Source: Entoloma clypeatum
Lineage: Eukaryota > Basidiomycota > Agaricomycetes > Agaricales > Entolomataceae
DNA length: 64,000 nt
Assembly (NCBI GenBank): GCA_963565915.1
Contig: OY751490.1
Location: 2,852,001 to 2,916,000, forward strand
Direction: 5' to 3'
The translations under genes and the position numbers were made by a program. Below, piece after piece: positions 20,090-29,638 of the stretch; position 1 is the stretch's first letter; every line of letters begins with the position of its first letter. The notes beneath the pieces were generated by a model, which had not been told where the DNA came from, made no database searches, and saw nothing but the letters and a program-made list of their open reading frames with translations.

Positions 20090-22810
20090 CTATTCCTTGG
20101 TAACGCCCTTGATACTCAAGTCTTCCGCAATGATGACCGCAGCCTTCTCTCCAATCGCAATCGCGGTGTTGCACGTGTTGGCACCGACGTTGGATGGCAT
20201 GATACTGCAGTCTGGAAAATTTGCACTTGAATTTTCCCGTCAGCAGAAAAGGACTTGACCCATACCTGCGACCTTGAGACCCCGAACGCCATAAACATTC
20301 AATCTCGGATCCACAACCCCACCTTTCTCTCGGGGCTTCATTCCACAGGTCCCGCACTGCGGATTGATTAATATCAGTAAGTTAGGGAGCACAGCAGTCA
20401 GGGTTTATCCCTACAGAATGCCAAGATGTCGCGACTGAAAACGGCTTGATGAGCACAGGAATTTCGTCAAACGCTTCATATTACATACCATTCTGGCGAT
20501 GATACTCATCGATTGCTTTGTCGTCCTCCGGAGTATAGTTAATGTTGGGAGCTGAAGCGTCCACCGGTCTTCCAGACTCGCTGTTTGTGACCTTGCTATC
20601 CGCGGGGAACTCGGGATGTCCAGGAATGAACTCTCCGCGATAACCTGCCATCCTGCGAGCAATTTCGCGAGCATGCTTGTATGCCCATCTCAATACGGCT
20701 ACATCTGCCACCCTGATACAAGGAGTCAATGAACGGATCGAGGAAATCCTACAACGCGTCGGACTCATCCAAATATCCTGGGTGGAACTCAAGAGGAGCA
20801 TATGCATCAGTTCCAGATTGGATATGTACACGGCCGGTAGAAACAGGATAACCCTGGTTCTTCTCATGAAAACCGCGGAATGGAGGATATCGCGGTTGGG
20901 AACATACCGTAAAGTAGACCAAAGAGTAGTACTTTCGGCTTCCGGCAGTAGGGCTTTGTCCAGCATATCTGAAGCAGCTCATGAACTGATGATAGGGATC
21001 ATCAGATAGGAGACTTTACGATGCCATAGTGCCAATCCACATGATAGGTTTGTCTGGCGAATTCGCGAAATAGGTCTTCCACCTCTCGTCGAACTCGGGC
21101 ATTATCTTGAGGTCCTCTGCATTGGGCCTAATCCTGATGCCTGCATCCAGTCCACTTGACAAGCACAACGATAATCAGAGATCAGTTGCATGGAAAATGA
21201 TCACAAGACTCGACTTGTGCGATAGTAAGCCCTTGCCAGCCTGGAGCCATTGAGCGTTAAGGGCTGCAAAGCAATCGGAAATCGGCAGACGATCTAGGAT
21301 GAACGAACTTACATTCAAGGTCAGCCTCCTTTCCTCGGAAAATGATATCGAGTGTATCTGCATCTTCGCTGGCAATGTACGGTGTGCAAAGAACGTTGTG
21401 GTCTGATCTTGGCATTAGAAAGGCTCGAATTTGCCAACGAGTTGTCTCACCCATATAATTTTCTCCTACTCCAGGAAGGTCAACGAGGGTAGTTATATTG
21501 TTCTTCTCGAGCACGCCTGGTGCTCCAATTCCAGACCTGCGAACACATTCAATCTCGTGTTTTGACGACATCCAAGGGCGTCTACCTCTCCAAGATTGCC
21601 GGTGAACCAAAGGCTCCAGCTGAGAGGACTATAAGGCGTGAAGCGTAAGAAACCGTAGGCGTAAAATTTCCCTTGGCGCGTCTTTCAATGTCATCCAGGT
21701 GCTCAATGCCCACTGCACGATTGTCCCTGGGCGATGCAAAGTCATAAAACAAGATTTACATACGACGAAAGAAAGCTCACTGGAATAGCACACGAAGGAC
21801 ACGCCGATTCGGTTGGATCTCGAGGTTTGGAAAAGACTCGTTGTATATATAGTTGTGAGCTACATCTGAGCGACGGCCGGTGTTGCTATCCACATATCTA
21901 CACGTCATTTGTCAGTCTTATAGATCATGTTCTGTGAAAATCCCACGAACACAGGCCACCTCTAGAGGACGGATAAATTAGGTGGATTGTCGTCCAGTAA
22001 AGACCCCATAACTCACCCCGTAAGCATTGCAGGTGTAGAAGTCGGTTGTATCATTGGTGTGGGGACGTTCTTTGTCATACTGTGCCGCGACCTCGAGAAA
22101 CTGAATACCGATGTTGTGTTGATCGGGTGTATATGAGACTTTGATAGGTCCAGAGGTGCCATGAATCTTAGGGTCCCCAGGGGCTTGAAAATTTTCTGCC
22201 TGAAAGGTATAATTTACAATGGGTTGAGCCAAGAAAAGGCCGACATCCGAACTTTTTTCAGGAGGGGGATCAATTTGTTGGATCCCCATCCAGGATTCTC
22301 ATGCTCGGTCTCCCAATCATCATAATCAGACGCAGCTGCCCGAGTGAACATTGCGACTTGGGGAATGTCTTAGCATACAGAGAGGGGGAGCGTAGAAAGA
22401 GCGCATACAATTGACACTCGAACCGCCTCCGAGGCATCTTCCTGTTGGAACGATCGTACTGCGACCACCTAATGACTTGCTCGGTTGGCTTGCATGGTGA
22501 GAGAAAGTTGCAGCAGGAAGAACGAGATTTCTGAAATAGCGTCCTGGTTGAATGTGGTCAACCTTTTCCTTGGTGTGAGGTCCAGCTTCCAGGATCTAGA
22601 ATGCATTGACCAGACGTCCTCCAGTGATGATTCCGGAAAATGCGGCTTACGAGGATTTTCAAGGATGGGTCAGCCTTCGCAAGCCTGCTCGCCGTAATAC
22701 AGCCAGAAGCGCCTCCTACGTCACTCTTGGATAAGGAAAATAAATGCGAGAGTAGCATGACACCTACCGCCAGCGAATATGATGTCGTAAATAGATTTGT
22801 CTGGAGACAT
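20090..22810 (-). CDS. GMC oxidoreductase, alcohol (methanol) oxidase-like
   Basis: FAD-dependent oxidation of short alcohols to aldehydes with H2O2 production is the family activity. Eighteen exons, 5' to 3': 22768-22810, 22651-22715, 22409-22595, 22253-22356, 22017-22199, 21951-21961, 21781-21897, 21586-21726, 21451-21536, 21402-21313 (low to high 21313-21402), 21215-21263, 21020-21154, 20908-20968, 20753-20853, 20489-20712, 20415-20434, 20266-20356 and 20090-20211; 609 residues. Blocks: FAD fold GGGASGCITASRLA, second GMC signature GAFGSPAILERSGIG, LPGVGENYMDH, and the C-terminal catalytic region WHSCGTCGMKPRE then DPRLNVYGVRGLKVAD, closing with NVGANTCNTA. The active-site pair is in WHSCG and the GANTCNT region (Asn where many GMC enzymes have His). 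An 11-base exon supplies RWPV between NAYG and YVDSNTGRRSD. No obvious PTS1 (ends VTKE). Confidence 0.88.
21951..21961 (-). other. Eleven-base coding microexon of the alcohol oxidase-like gene
   Basis: AGGTGGCCTGT flanked by introns 21962-22016 and 21898-21950. It supplies RWP and part of V, joining CNAYG to YVDSNTGRRSD. Without it the next exon is out of frame. Confidence 0.72.
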
Positions 22811-22812
22811 CG

Positions 22813-22852
22813 CTGTGGAAAGGAAGGAGAGATGGGGAGATAAGAACCTTAC
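22813..22852 (-). other. Possible 5'-UTR intron of the alcohol oxidase gene
   Basis: Reading the minus strand, GTAAGG at 22852 and a polypyrimidine-CACAG acceptor ending at 22813 lie two bases upstream of the ATG at 22810. The sequence looks like a 40-base intron in the leader. Alternatively it is the downstream end of the uncertain gene described next. Confidence 0.35.
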
Positions 22853-22857
22853 GAGGC

Positions 22858-23339
22858 TTATGACCTCTTCAGATAATTTCCCATCGCGAGCTTTGTGATC
22901 CCATCCCTGGACAAATCAACATCAGGTTCACATGGGGATCCAGAATTCTTACTGACAAACCCTCCCGCGCCCTTGACTATTGCTTCCGTGACTAGTATAA
23001 GGACATGGTACGGAGGTAGAGTCCGTCATCTTGGACTTCAAGTCGACCAGTTCACGTAACTTTTGATGATACCACTGCATTGCATAGTTTCAAATCTAGT
23101 ATGGAGAGTGTCGCCAGAGCGAGAGAGATGGACGGCAGCGCCGCTCTTGCTCCTTCAGGAGGATTTCTGTTTCGGCGCCCACATTCGATGTTGATAAAGA
23201 TCATAGAACGGCGAATTAGTGAGCATTCCGATGGAGTTGACGTGCGACGCCAAAACCCCGAAGGAGGAAAGCAGGAGGTTCTCGGGGCTAATGTTGTCCA
23301 TGTCTTCAGTATATGAGCAAAAGAATTGGTAATGCACAA
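22858..23339 (-). CDS. Uncertain minus-strand gene between alcohol oxidase and PEX11
   Basis: Frames suggest a small spliced gene but I could not build a full model. A 3' part reads LRELVDLKSKM and, after a canonical intron (GTAAG...CAG), ends DGITKLAMGNYLKRS at TAA (22858). A 5' part contains ISPENLLLSSFGVLASHVNSI, which loosely resembles the conserved region of Mediator Med8 (pattern SF-x-LL-x-x-x-x-N). The connecting exon could not be placed in phase. If real, its stop lies about 48 bases upstream of the alcohol oxidase ATG on the same strand. Function unknown; the Med8 likeness is weak. Confidence 0.28.
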
Positions 23340-23927
23340 TGGGCTGCTACGGTAAGGCAGTTCGTGGTTACCCAGATACCTGAAAACAGAAAGAGGATGA
23401 AATATCGCTGGGCCTTAGCTGGGGAGGGCGACCTTGTGCCAAACGTCCTTCGTCTTCCTTCGTGCCTTCGACAGGCTCGGGTCTTCTGCGCACCATCGCG
23501 GTGAGAAACAGCGGCCCTCAGTTCGCCGGGGGACCTACGGGCGGAGTTCACCTCCGTCAATGAATTCAATTGACCCCGAGAATGATTACAAGATACTTTC
23601 TAACATGACTCGGGGCTCACAGTCCGCAACGCACGATACCACCGACCGTTTGACGTACCTTATGTACCCGGAATATTTCAGAATTGATGGGATCGTCCCC
23701 GGTTGATTTCAAGAAGGTGCTGTACTGGGTATTTGTGATGATAGGCCTAATGGTACAAACTGTGACATATCAGATGGCTTCGTGGGTAACAATGATCGAC
23801 CACACGTACATGGAAACGGGTATTATATGGGACATACATCAATCTACACTAGTTGATAAAATGTCGTGTCATTCACTAGCACGATAGGAACGTACAAGGG
23901 ACGGACCTCTGATCATCCCTTTCGATA
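23340..23927. other. Interval without a supported gene
   Basis: An 87-codon minus-strand frame (23306-23569) contains basic, low-complexity sequence and could be a 5' exon of the uncertain gene at 22858-23339. Otherwise only PEX11 3' flank is seen. Confidence 0.45.
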
Positions 23928-25127
23928 TTAGCTTGTGTCCTCAACCTGAAATGGCTCTGGGCTGCGACCTTCCCTCAAGACTGGCGTCGGTGGAGGTGTC
24001 CAAGGAGGTGGCAGAGCAGTTGCCTGCCATCCATTCCTGAATGATGCTATGGCAGCAACGAGGCCAAAAACACCAACCCAAATCTAAAAGCGCATTAATA
24101 AGCGCCTAACGAGTCAACTGACAGAAAAGGTTCACCTCGTTCCTGAATAGTCCTTTTTCCAAAGACCTAGACATCATCAGCTGGAATAGATACCCTTTCT
24201 GAATCGTGCCTCACCAGTGAATGGTCAGTGGCAGATATCCTAGATTGGCAACCAAATCCGACCAATGAGCATCCCACCTCTGCCGCAGGTCGTGCTTTTC
24301 TGCAGCTGTCAGACCAGTGCCTCTCGCTTTACGAAGACAACGTTGCCGTAGCTGCAACAACTTCCTATCTTCGCGGAGGTGTGCGAATTGAAGTAATACG
24401 TACATAGCCCAGAAGCGAGTCGACCACCTTGCGAGTGTCGTTGGATCTATGGCAGCCGACTGTGTGGATGGGAACAGTAAAGTAGATGAGATGACCCCAT
24501 GGGAACACAAATAAGATATATGGTCGAGAGTATAATAGGCGAGCATGGACCACCCTTGGAGGCGCTCGATTGTGAGAAGCCCGCGCGTCGGTTGCGGTTT
24601 ACGTTCTAGGGAAATAAGCCACTGTATAGTCGGGAGAAGTGCTAATGTCATATGTCAGTAAGTTCGAAGGTGGAGACAGATAACAAAATGTATTTCCTAA
24701 CCCCATATTCTCCACAATGTCCGAGAATCGCCCAGGATGTTTCCAAAATTTTCACATGACGCAGCTATTGCGCTGTTGGGAAATTTCAAAAGGCCCGCGC
24801 GATATTTTAGGCGTGCTCGAAGACGCAGAAGGGGCGCGAGTAGCTTGACTGAATATTGGATAATCTGCGACAAAGGACTTGAACAAACGCCCCTGGACTC
24901 CATACATTCATCGCACCATGAAAAGCTTGCTGGAGGCGAAGGACTGTAAGTTAGATGCCAGAACATCCGGCACCGCGGCAGAGGATGGTGAAAATACTCA
25001 ACTCGCTTCCACTCCATGTTCCTAGATACCGCACGAGATGTTCGAGTGTTTCGCTTGGTTGAACACGAGAAAATAAGCCCAGAATCAAGTCAGCCAGGCG
25101 CGGCAGGGTAGGTTCGGACATGGTCAT
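23928..25127 (-). CDS. PEX11: Peroxisomal membrane protein PEX11 (PEX11C type)
   Basis: PEX11 elongates and divides peroxisomes. Exons, 5' to 3': 25003-25127, 24917-24929, 24702-24864, 24215-24641, 24136-24166 and 23928-24083; 304 residues. Family blocks: SETLEHLVRYLGTWSGSD-KLFM, QYSVKLLAPLL (membrane-active amphipathic helix), LKYRAGL, ERLQGWSMLAYYTLDHISYL, ARWSTRFWAMYVLLQF, and a C-terminal TIHWSLEKGLFRNEIWVGVFG segment with a final membrane helix before a Pro-rich tail. SGSDKLFM depends on a 13-base exon (24917-24929). ATG 25127 is followed by a second in-frame ATG at 25121, and either could be used. Lies downstream of the alcohol oxidase and on the same strand. Confidence 0.9.
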
Positions 25128-25716
25128 TGCGGCGTTATAATGGTGGAGAAGAAAGGAAAGATATCACATCGTCGTATTGAAATATTGAAAGACAAAGGAT
25201 TGCGTGTGATTAATTGCACGGCATATGTAATGGCATGGGAAAAGATGACATAAGGCATATGTATAAAAAGGTTCCCCCATCGTCTCTGACGCTTTGAACA
25301 AACCTCTGCGGACACAAAAGTTCGGGCTCGGTATCAGCTTTTCCGCCTCCTTGTCCGCGTTCCCGTCTGCTAGACTGAACTCAGGTGCCCTCGGGTGCTG
25401 GATTGTCGTCCTAGCTTGGTTTCTTCTCGTTTCGACTTTTTCCTTCTGTCTTGGAGGCATCGCTTTTCGCTGGCGCTCATGATGCGACGGGAAGAATTGG
25501 CAGAGAGAGTCTGGGCTAGGACGCTATCTACATTCAAACTATGTTGTACTTCCAAGTCAAACCTCTTCATGAATCCTTTGCACGTTTGATGAGTGAGGCT
25601 TGTGCGTGTCACTCCCCTTGCGCATGCCTCGAGGCGTTTCACTATGGAAGTACGTACAGTACAATAAGAAGGCCACATATGTAGCTCAAGTTGTCGCGAA
25701 ATCGTTATTTCACCTC
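25128..25716. promoter_or_regulatory. Divergent intergenic region between PEX11 and HEN1
   Basis: PEX11 (minus) and HEN1 (plus) start codons face away from each other across about 590 bases, so both promoters must lie here. No specific motif is claimed. Short frames on both strands lack domains. Confidence 0.5.
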
Positions 25717-27399
25717 ATGTCGTTCCCAGACACCATCCCAGAAGAAGGCACCGATGAGCTTAAAGTGACTTTCTACCCTCCACTCTTCCTCCAACGACGT
25801 ATATGGATTCTTGACCTTCTGAGAGCCGAAAAGATCACCAAGGCGTGTAGAGCGCATTGCTTCCATCTGGCCAAGTAAAATCTAATCGCCTTTAGGTCCT
25901 GGATGTCGGTTGCGGCGAAGGCCAACTTCTAGCAGTCCTGTGCCAGCCCGCCCCGTGGCTCGCCCCACCTCCGCGCCATCTCCTGCCCCCTCTACCACAG
26001 TCATCGGATCCAACTCCCTTGTCACCCACATACAACGATGAGATTCCCAATCTGCACACCACACATCTCTTTGGCCTCGACATATCTTCCGCCGATCTCG
26101 AATTCGCAGTTCAAGGCACCGCTCTCAGTCAAGACGAACCAGACGAATACAAATCGTACCTGACAAATATACCCCTTCGATGGGAGGAACTCACGGTAAA
26201 GATTTGGAAAGGGGGCTTGGAGGTGATCAACGAAGGCTTCATAGATGTCGAATGCATCGTCAGTACCGAAGTGTGAGGACTTCCCAGTTTATGAAAACAC
26301 AATGAATAATCCATTCTATAGGATCGAACATCTGCCCTCAGACATCTTCGATGCATTTGCGCCCACCCTCCTTGGAGTGTATCACCCCCGTCTCTTGCTT
26401 GTCACAACTCCCTCCTACACCTTCAACGCCCGTTTCACTGCACCTTCTGCACCGCCTTCCGCGCGGCGAGGATACCAGGACCCCACCGGTCGAAGTGATA
26501 GAATCTTTAGGCACAGTGATCATAAATTCGAATGGACAGCGGATGAATTCCGAGAATGGTGTCAGAAGGTTGCTCACCAGTGGGGATACAAAGTCCATAT
26601 TTCAAGCGTGGGGCGAGCCACCGAGGTCGATGAATGGGGGAGAGACGAAGAGCTGGGCGGGGCCACTTCCGTTGCTGTGTTCAGGCGAATAGAGATGGAA
26701 CGTAGAGAAGACAAGGCGCGAGAGCTGTTGAATGGACTGCACCTGAAAGGCGAGCCACATGAACTATTAGCAACACATATGCATTCAGCGCACCCTGACG
26801 CGGAGAAGGCAAAGCCTCTAGACGAGATTGGCCTTGCCGTCAAGAAGAAGATGGAAGAGTTCCGAGAAGCATTCATGAGAGTTGAGGAGATTTGGTTCGA
26901 GCAGGAGATTGCTGTGCTTTGCGGCGGTTGGATAGAAATGTTAGTCAGAGCGGTCGAGGAGTCCGAATATCTGGTTTTGAAAAGGGATGGAGAAGACATG
27001 AAACAGGATAGAGGAGCATGGGCCATAGAGCTCGTGGGCGGCGTCGCAAACCCCAAGGAACTGTGGCCTCAAGAAGGTGAAACAAGCCTGGATCATATCC
27101 CGCTGGACTGGATGCCGGAGGGAGAAGACGTGGATAGTAGCGATGGGGGCTGGGACGGGTCTACGGATATGGAAGGAGATATCTCATGGGAAGGATCCGA
27201 GGATGATGAAGACAATGAAGGCGTACTTTCATGGAAGTCGTCTGACACTGGGTGGGGACACGCGCCAGATACCAAAGAGGCTCATGACCCATGGGGGGTC
27301 CAACACTCATTCGCAAGTGACTGGGACAGTCGACCGCCTCAGAGTTCTGCGAGCTCAATAACGGGGTGGGATGGCGATGAAAGTGATGATACCACTTGA
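25717..27399 (+). CDS. HEN1: Small-RNA 2'-O-methyltransferase HEN1 homologue with Trp-rich tail
   Basis: HEN1 methylates the 3'-terminal 2'-OH of small RNAs with SAM, protecting them from tailing and decay. Exons 25717-25842, 25896-26272 and 26322-27399; 526 residues. SAM motif I is VLDVGCGEGQ (43-52). The HEN1-specific metal site is intact: E167, E170 and H171 in TEVIEHLP, and H232/H235 in IFRHSDHKFEWT, with LLVTTPSYTFN and WGRDEELGGATSVAVF in the expected order. A Pro/Ser insertion (about 58-85) interrupts the fold after motif I. The first intron begins GC (AAG then GCGTGT) and is fixed by frame. The C-terminal 103 residues (424-526) are acidic and carry eight tryptophans spaced 7-15 residues, several as GW or WG. 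No dsRNA-binding domain or La module, as in animal and bacterial HEN1. Confidence 0.9.
25843..25895 (+). other. GC-AG intron in the HEN1 gene
   Basis: The donor reads AAG then GCGTGT; the acceptor is TTTAG. The 53-base intron joins EKITK to VLDVGCGEG at the SAM motif. Nearby GT donors are out of phase. Confidence 0.7.
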
Positions 27400-27541
27400 A
27401 AATCGACAACATATTGTCTGAGCATTACGACATCTAACGATACAGTCTGTGTCGGTCGGAACTTTAGCATTAACCATTCAATGGACGATAATGAACTTAC
27501 ATGGTATAAGATCCTTCCTTAGGATGTACACAACACTTGGA

Positions 27542-27854
27542 TCATGCCTCGACCTTACTCCGCACTGGGGCTGACGAACTGGTGAATTAACGAACTTGAG
27601 AACGTAATATGATCATACCCATTAGAGGATGCAGTTGTGCAAGATATGTGACCATCCAGAGGAGGTAGCACGCTGCCAATGAAATCATGAGGCTTGTACG
27701 AACGAGTCTAGGAACTTGTGGTGAGCGACAGGTCAGCAATACTATTCATGAACACTGACATTTGTTCGGGACCTTTGGGAACGAATAGCAACGCACATAC
27801 CATGAGGCCGACCGTAACTACGAGAGCGAAACCAATAGGTAGAAGGGATCCCAT
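27542..27854 (-). CDS. VMA9: V-type ATPase subunit e
   Basis: A small proteolipid-like membrane subunit of the V-ATPase Vo sector needed for assembly. Exons, 5' to 3': 27760-27854, 27619-27707 and 27542-27570; 70 residues, the usual size. It has two membrane helices: MGSLLPIGFALVVTVGLM at the N-terminus leading to LLFVPKGPEQ, then LVRTSLMISLAACYLLWMV followed by TYLAQLHPLMAP. The VPKGPxQ junction and the YLAQLHPL-x-AP ending are diagnostic of subunit e. The acceptors at 27708 and 27571 were chosen from several AGs because they reproduce these conserved joins. Its 3' end faces HEN1. Confidence 0.9.
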
Positions 27855-28028
27855 GGTAGAGAGGAGAAGACTTGAAAGATAAATCACCATAAACAAATCA
27901 TCGAATTATCACTGGGTATGGTAAACTCGGCTACATACATACTTAAGTACTATACATCGCATAATTAAAGGTACCCAATGATAGGTATACATGACATGGC
28001 ATCCCGTCAGCGCATGTGATGAAATAAA

Positions 28029-29594
28029 TTATACCAAACCACTTCCAGCCATCCTCACGGTATCAAGTACCACTCGGATGGCTGCCGTCCAAGCTTTACC
28101 CACAACGCCAACCTTTCCCCCATTAGCCTGCAGGCGTCTCCGAGCCACCTCTGCATTGTTAGCGACGCCAGCAAGTGGCATTTGTCTTCGCCGACGTGCC
28201 CGAACCATGAGGGAAAGCAACGGGATCACGAGAAAGAGTATGACGAAAGTCGAAACGTTGGACGCTGTTAAATAAGGTGCCGAGGCGGCTTTTATGATGG
28301 CGTAGATGCTCAAATTCGTCGACCGCAGCGCAGCTGTTTGGGGGGTTGAACGAGGGGGGGAGATGAAACGACTCGAGGACCTTGAGGGAGGTTCTGGAGG
28401 GCGGGACCTGAGTACAGGGTGTGTAGCTTGGCGAGGCGCTGGGGTCGCCGTAGAATCGGAGGAGGTGGATGCTCTCGAATTTCTACTTGAAGCTGATGAA
28501 ACTATCGAACGACTACGTGAGGGTGAGCGGGCGTTTGAAGGGACAACAGTGCTTGTCGAGGTGGTGGATAGTGAGGAGGAGGAAGAGGCAGATGAAGGTG
28601 CGGGGGAACAGGGTCTGGAAAATTCCTGTATCGATGGTTGGGGCAGAGACAAGCTTGAACTCTGCCGACGGGAGGATGCAACATCTGCCTGGAGGGACTT
28701 CAGGGATGTTCTAAAACTCTTGATTGGACAGTGAGACAGACGTTTTCCATGATTGACGTCGGCGGAACTTACCTCTCGTATCGGCGCTGACAACTCTCCT
28801 TCGTATTCAAGAAACTCCCGCGCATAATCCCATTGTTCTAACCTGGGCAAAACATGTAAACAATAAAGCTCGAGAACCTTCTCATAACTGTCCTCCTTGG
28901 TCTGGGCATCCTGCATTGAGTGAATCGGCACCTCCCGCCGCGCAAGCCAGCCTTCAATAATGAAACGCCCAACTTCGGGGCAACCGACACGAAGGCTTGA
29001 GTAAATCAAGGTGATGAGAACCTGCGGCGGGAGGTGTGCTGAATTTGGGTTGGAGGCTTCATTTTGAGGAGAGAACAGCACAAGAGATCGCGCATGGAGT
29101 GCTGTGATAAGGGCCTGTGGTGATTTTGATTGATCATCTTGTAAGGCTTTGGGTAACAAATCGGTGGATGCAGGGGGGGACGAGTAAACTGTGGATTCTA
29201 GTGTTATTCTGAGGATGTCCCATTTACGTCGGTGATCTGCGAGTGCATCCGGGGTAGTGAGAGGAGGAGTGACTACTCCAAAGGCAGATTCTATGAGGGA
29301 GTAAGTGAGTGGGATGTCTCGAAGCAGAAACGCCCTAGCAGCGCGGTTGTAGAGGGTATGTAAGGTAGCCGTTGTTGTTGACGCTGCGAACGTTGGGAAA
29401 GGAGGGGACGTTGCTGTGACGGTGATCGCCCCCTTGAGATATGGTGGCGCGGAATTGGCTACTTTGGTCACCGTGCTCGTCGCTGTTGGCATTGAAGTCA
29501 AGTCTAACGAGCTTAGGCGGGGCCATTGCCGAACACTAAAGTCGGGAAATTCACATGTTGTTTCGAGATCACGTGGCGACCCGTCAAAATCCAT
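28029..29594 (-). CDS. Tail-anchored helical protein, function unknown (PEX26-like at most)
   Basis: Exons 28773-29594 and 28029-28718, with a 54-base in-frame intron (28719-28772, GTAAGT...CAAG), so the spliced product is 503 residues. The N-terminal half (about residues 75-270) is helical and TPR-like: LYNRAARAFLLRDIPLTYSLIESAF, then SSLRVGCPEVGRFIIEGWLARRE and VLELYCLHVLPRLEQW. A Ser/Arg/Pro-rich linker follows (about 300-400). There is one hydrophobic segment near the C-terminus (VSTFVILFLVIPLLSLMV) flanked by RARRRRQ, so a C-terminally anchored membrane protein is likely. The combination resembles the peroxin PEX26/Pex15 architecture (helical soluble domain plus C-terminal anchor), and PEX11 lies nearby, but no diagnostic motif is visible; treat that as a guess. 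Confidence 0.72.
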   Translation of the reverse strand: MDFDGSPRDLETTCEFPDFSVRQWPRLSSLDLTSMPTATSTVTKVANSAPPYLKGAITVTATSPPFPTFAASTTTATLHTLYNRAARAFLLRDIPLTYSLIESAFGVVTPPLTTPDALADHRRKWDILRITLESTVYSSPPASTDLLPKALQDDQSKSPQALITALHARSLVLFSPQNEASNPNSAHLPPQVLITLIYSSLRVGCPEVGRFIIEGWLARREVPIHSMQDAQTKEDSYEKVLELYCLHVLPRLEQWDYAREFLEYEGELSAPIREVSSADVNHGKRLSHCPIKSFRTSLKSLQADVASSRRQSSSLSLPQPSIQEFSRPCSPAPSSASSSSSLSTTSTSTVVPSNARSPSRSRSIVSSASSRNSRASTSSDSTATPAPRQATHPVLRSRPPEPPSRSSSRFISPPRSTPQTAALRSTNLSIYAIIKAASAPYLTASNVSTFVILFLVIPLLSLMVRARRRRQMPLAGVANNAEVARRRLQANGGKVGVVGKAWTAAIRVVLDTVRMAGSGLV

Positions 29595-29638
29595 TTTTCA
29601 TTTATTGTACATACTGTATACATAGAGTCGGACAAGCT

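Noticed and set aside
22530..22562. 32-base candidate intron (GTTGACC...TTTCAG) in the alcohol oxidase gene
   Set aside because: Too short to splice and fully in frame. Reading through gives a family-typical VDHIQPGRYFRNLVLP segment.
26574..27056. 160-codon minus-strand frame
   Set aside because: Antisense shadow of the HEN1 coding exon.
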